From assembly GCA_913056475.1 (NCBI GenBank), contig CAJXMS010000123.1, forward strand, positions 1 through 6,949: DNA of 6,949 nt, in the 5' to 3' direction. Under the pieces are notes generated by a model. That model ran no database searches, was not told where the DNA came from, and saw only the letters and a program-made list of their open reading frames with translations. Below are positions 6,601 through 6,949 of this stretch, in pieces. This DNA comes from an uncultured Bacteroidota bacterium. Its GTDB lineage: Bacteria > Bacteroidota > Bacteroidia > Flavobacteriales > Schleiferiaceae. The stretch's first letter is position 1, and each line of letters opens with the position of its first letter. The translations under genes were made by a program, and so were the position numbers.

Positions 6601-6949
6601 CTGTATCGATACCGACGGGGATGGAATAAATGACTTAGTGGACCTTGATGACGACAACGACGGGGTATTCGATCACATAGAATCCCCGGGCTGTTTTGTC
6701 CAGCGGGAGGAAATAGACATGATTGCGGTGGAGACCAGCCTAACCAATTATAATAACAGTTACTCCTTTGACGCGCTTCATGATGATGTCCTTGATGCTT
6801 ACGGCGCCGATGGTGTCAATGGAACCCCTATAACCGGCCAAACGGTCTACGAATTCATCTTCGCTCAGCCGCTGCCGGTAGACAGTTTTGAGGTGGTCAG
6901 TGATTACAGTATTTTTAGGAGCAGTGCTACCTTTAAGATTCAGGGCCAT
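3683..6949 (+). CDS. Large secreted multidomain surface protein (choice-of-anchor C, DUF11-like, thrombospondin type 3 repeats), 3'-truncated
   Basis: One open frame of 1089 codons runs from ATG 3683 off the window end. The protein is probably exported by Sec and then surface-anchored or released; a type IX secretion C-terminal domain would lie beyond the window if present. Residues from ATG 3683: preface 1-100, rich in Ser, Leu, Arg and His; signal core LVLLILLLGFQAAWGQ (101-116), cleavage likely after Gln116; choice-of-anchor-C-like domain about 118-279 (NLVQNGSFE, GSVDQIGTYWPAQDG, IDNVSI); unrecognised module about 280-508; DUF11/DUF7507-like beta-sandwich about 509-625 (GDEVTYYYRVENTGD, YEATYTLTAQDI); thrombospondin type 3 segment 664-706; beta-sandwich about 707-893; two more Ca-binding segments (894-924, 974-1005); second beta-sandwich from 1006, cut off. 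The only in-frame ATG before the signal peptide is at 3683; TTG 3842 behind a purine-rich stretch is the alternative, leaving a 63-residue leader. Adhesin or matrix component is the likely role; no catalytic motif was seen. Confidence 0.85.
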   Translation, partial: MLKSNSSGVKEGEHTRSYNFQSVLDHPSSLRHRTCTALNIFSYLKLLSRRGGSLLFNRLYSAKLNARYCFHLSKLWPWILHSSFFKRAEKEPTTRATRSSLVLLILLLGFQAAWGQTNLVQNGSFEVSTNNFSGSYNRLSQGSTVLTDWSIDAGSVDQIGTYWPAQDGSISIDMGGSSPSIISQDINNLKPGATYTLNFYYRRHSTWDNSNTDISLGVSIADLDVSVTYTTTGTIYKLASLSFTASASTHKLEFNQVAFPTGTSSAGMAIDNVSIREKCKSPDANDYAFDGLINYQYGVDGTSRSHESLPFSENNKLGPPDTNGIATINASQTGTRAAPTLTMHANSSNDEIERSIFWVRLPSALIGKSVEFRMNPQSNPIDQIAWGVFDQTDLKSSEFNDPILTGTLNLPYHPSKGIVGDLASPHGYVWGNLGGYSLSSLYDQTTTDLIEVNGCGHAVLFYHRDPIASYSDWRLQYREPGKAWVSIPGADFSSKNPVDDLCCNDEKAELSLIKSVELNDSLMGASGVADVGDEVTYYYRVENTGDSLLSNVTVGESASDFSGSGPLPTVSYIAGSNSMGSASGTLKIGEVAQYEATYTLTAQDIAQGVLRNRASATADELEQPVLSDAGTDPMGKPITNPLKTESDNQGNPESDKTILFLPQDTDGDGTPDRQDNDLDNDGIANRLDIDDDNDGVPDYIESPNCFKPADYWLSGDRPYIQLATSLALNGTYNQVDKLVDGDAGAGTSSYALRFQDQTAADTTLLTLALDTLLPLQNIYLEYEDATTHFDANTVLKLQGSKDSITWKDLNNGYFYGSSTSFDPVSNPQGTDFIPGVGAGLNLHAFPVKKNNDAYAYYRIYWVSGGKVNNNGTSVELYLEPGDDYRPSHYPRTTCADDFDNNGKPNYQDLDSDGDGCSDAIEAGATSSGTPGFQFNGNVGANGLPEAVETNLDSYQLNYHLTYQTFALSTNLAGCIDTDGDGINDLVDLDDDNDGVFDHIESPGCFVQREEIDMIAVETSLTNYNNSYSFDALHDDVLDAYGADGVNGTPITGQTVYEFIFAQPLPVDSFEVVSDYSIFRSSATFKIQGH
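3709..3717 (+). promoter_or_regulatory. Strong Shine-Dalgarno-like sequence with no start codon after it
   Basis: AAAGGAGGG is a near-complete complement of a 16S rRNA 3' end, yet no ATG, GTG or TTG follows within the normal 5-12 nt spacing in any frame. If translation starts at ATG 3683 this sequence is inside the coding region. The upstream CCCTTT (3672-3677) could pair with it. It may be a chance purine run or the trace of a lost start codon. Confidence 0.25.
3829..3844 (+). promoter_or_regulatory. Possible ribosome binding site for an alternative TTG start at 3842
   Basis: A purine run AAGAGGGGGG (3829-3838) ends three bases before the in-frame TTG at 3842-3844. Starting here would give a 63-residue N-terminal leader ending at the Gln codon 4028-4030, rather than 116 residues. 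This is still long for a signal peptide, though closer to what exported Bacteroidota giants carry. Bacteroidota rely little on Shine-Dalgarno pairing, so the evidence is weak. Confidence 0.3.
3977..4030 (+). other. Signal peptide hydrophobic core and cleavage region of the surface protein
   Basis: Arg-rich residues (TTRATRSS) precede a ten-residue hydrophobic core LVLLILLLGF, then QAAWGQ. An ending of Ala-x-Ala/Ala-Trp-Gly-Gln just before an N-terminal beta-domain (TNLVQNGSFE) is common in exported Bacteroidota proteins. Cleavage is predicted after the Gln codon at 4028-4030 or shortly before it. No lipobox cysteine follows, so the protein is not an obvious lipoprotein. Confidence 0.75.
4034..4519 (+). 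other. Choice-of-anchor-C-like N-terminal domain of the surface protein
   Basis: This block starts with NLVQNGSFE and contains TDWSIDAGSVDQIGTYW, PAQDGSISIDMGG, a G-x-T-Y-T-L-N-F strand and the closing AIDNVSIREKC. The order and spacing match the choice-of-anchor C / DUF642-like jelly-roll family, whose members in bacteria are extracellular and often precede variable anchoring modules. The fold is beta-sandwich, probably carbohydrate-binding-like. Ligand is unknown. Confidence 0.65.
5207..5560 (+). other. DUF11/DUF7507-like beta-sandwich repeat
   Basis: The segment opens ELSLIKSVELNDS and then shows GDEVTYYYRVENTGDSLLSNVTV, KIGEVAQYEATYTLT, AQDIAQGVLRNRASATAD. This is the standard order of the 'conserved repeat domain' found in tandem in large bacterial surface proteins: a Y-x-V-x-N-T-G strand, a stretch ending in G-E-x-A-x-Y, an alanine-aspartate pair and an R/N-x-A-x-A-x-A strand. 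It is a structural spacer; only one copy is in the window. Confidence 0.7.
5672..5800 (+). repeat. Thrombospondin type 3 calcium-binding segment 1
   Basis: Three Asp-rich turns follow each other: DTDGDGTPD, DLDNDGIAN and DIDDDNDGVPD, ending in YIESPNCF. The D-x-D-x-D-G-x-x-D pattern is that of Ca-binding thrombospondin type 3 repeats, common in Bacteroidota outer proteins where they stiffen linkers. The closing cysteine recurs in segment 3, so it may form a conserved disulfide or cap. Confidence 0.85.
5801..6361 (+). other. Galactose-binding-like beta-sandwich module between calcium-binding segments
   Basis: About 187 residues rich in beta strands, with YALRFQDQ, LLTLALDTLLPLQNIYLEY, TVLKLQGSKDSITWKDL and YYRIYWVSGG. 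The pattern, with a 'G-S-x-D-x-x-x-W' turn and a final strand before a Cys, resembles discoidin (F5/8 type C)-like carbohydrate- or ligand-binding modules. The assignment is by pattern only. The same layout restarts at 6698, showing that the module is repeated. Confidence 0.45.
6362..6454 (+). repeat. Thrombospondin type 3 calcium-binding segment 2
   Basis: The residues DDFDNNGKPNYQDLDSDGDG, then CSDAIEAGA, form two Asp-rich loops of the Ca-binding type. The 'DLDSDGDGCSDAIEAG' form is a familiar variant in large Bacteroidota surface proteins. It is followed by about 49 residues of linker that lead into segment 3. Confidence 0.75.
6602..6697 (+). repeat. Thrombospondin type 3 calcium-binding segment 3
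   Basis: It carries CIDTDGDGINDLVDLDDDND followed by GVFDHIESPGCF. It matches the end of segment 1 almost residue for residue (DDDNDGV-x-D-x-IESP-x-CF), 299 codons later. The second beta-sandwich module begins directly after it and runs off the window. Confidence 0.85.

Overview
The window reads as a piece of a Bacteroidota chromosome. Three things point that way: a beta-propeller/Y_Y_Y sensor histidine kinase, a very large modular secreted protein with an 'AWGQ'-type signal peptide and calcium-binding aspartate-rich repeats, and little use of Shine-Dalgarno sequences. A marine or environmental Saprospiria/Cytophagia-type lineage would fit, but the sequence does not settle this.

Layout. (1) Positions 2-2569, plus strand: the 3' part of a membrane sensor histidine kinase (propeller, Y_Y_Y, one transmembrane helix, HisKA_3 dimerisation domain, HATPase). 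Its 5' end lies outside the window. (2) Positions 2550-3185, minus strand: a complete NarL/LuxR-type response regulator, convergent with the kinase and overlapping it by 20 bp. (3) Positions 3186-3682: a gap of about 500 bp. It holds a perfect 14-bp palindrome next to a Bacteroidota-type -7 box facing the regulator, then an extremely AT-rich block (about 15-30% G+C by line counts) with repeated A-tract motifs. (4) From 3683 (only in-frame ATG; TTG 3842 is an alternative) to the window end, plus strand: one uninterrupted reading frame of at least 1089 codons for a secreted multidomain surface protein. It has no stop in the window, so it is easy to miss if only closed ORFs are considered. Its modules are a signal peptide behind a long N-terminal preface, a choice-of-anchor-C-like domain, an unrecognised Cys-containing module, a DUF11/DUF7507-like beta-sandwich, and then alternating thrombospondin-type-3 Ca-binding segments and beta-sandwich modules with a 299-codon period.

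How the genes may work together (inference): the kinase would sense an extracytoplasmic signal through its propeller and phosphorylate the LuxR-type regulator on Asp62. The regulator is transcribed divergently from the surface-protein gene across the shared AT-rich gap, so this gap is the obvious place for it to act on its own promoter and on the surface-protein gene. The kinase gene is clearly more GC-rich than the regulator and surface-protein genes. I found no RNA gene, CRISPR array, insertion sequence or convincing terminator.
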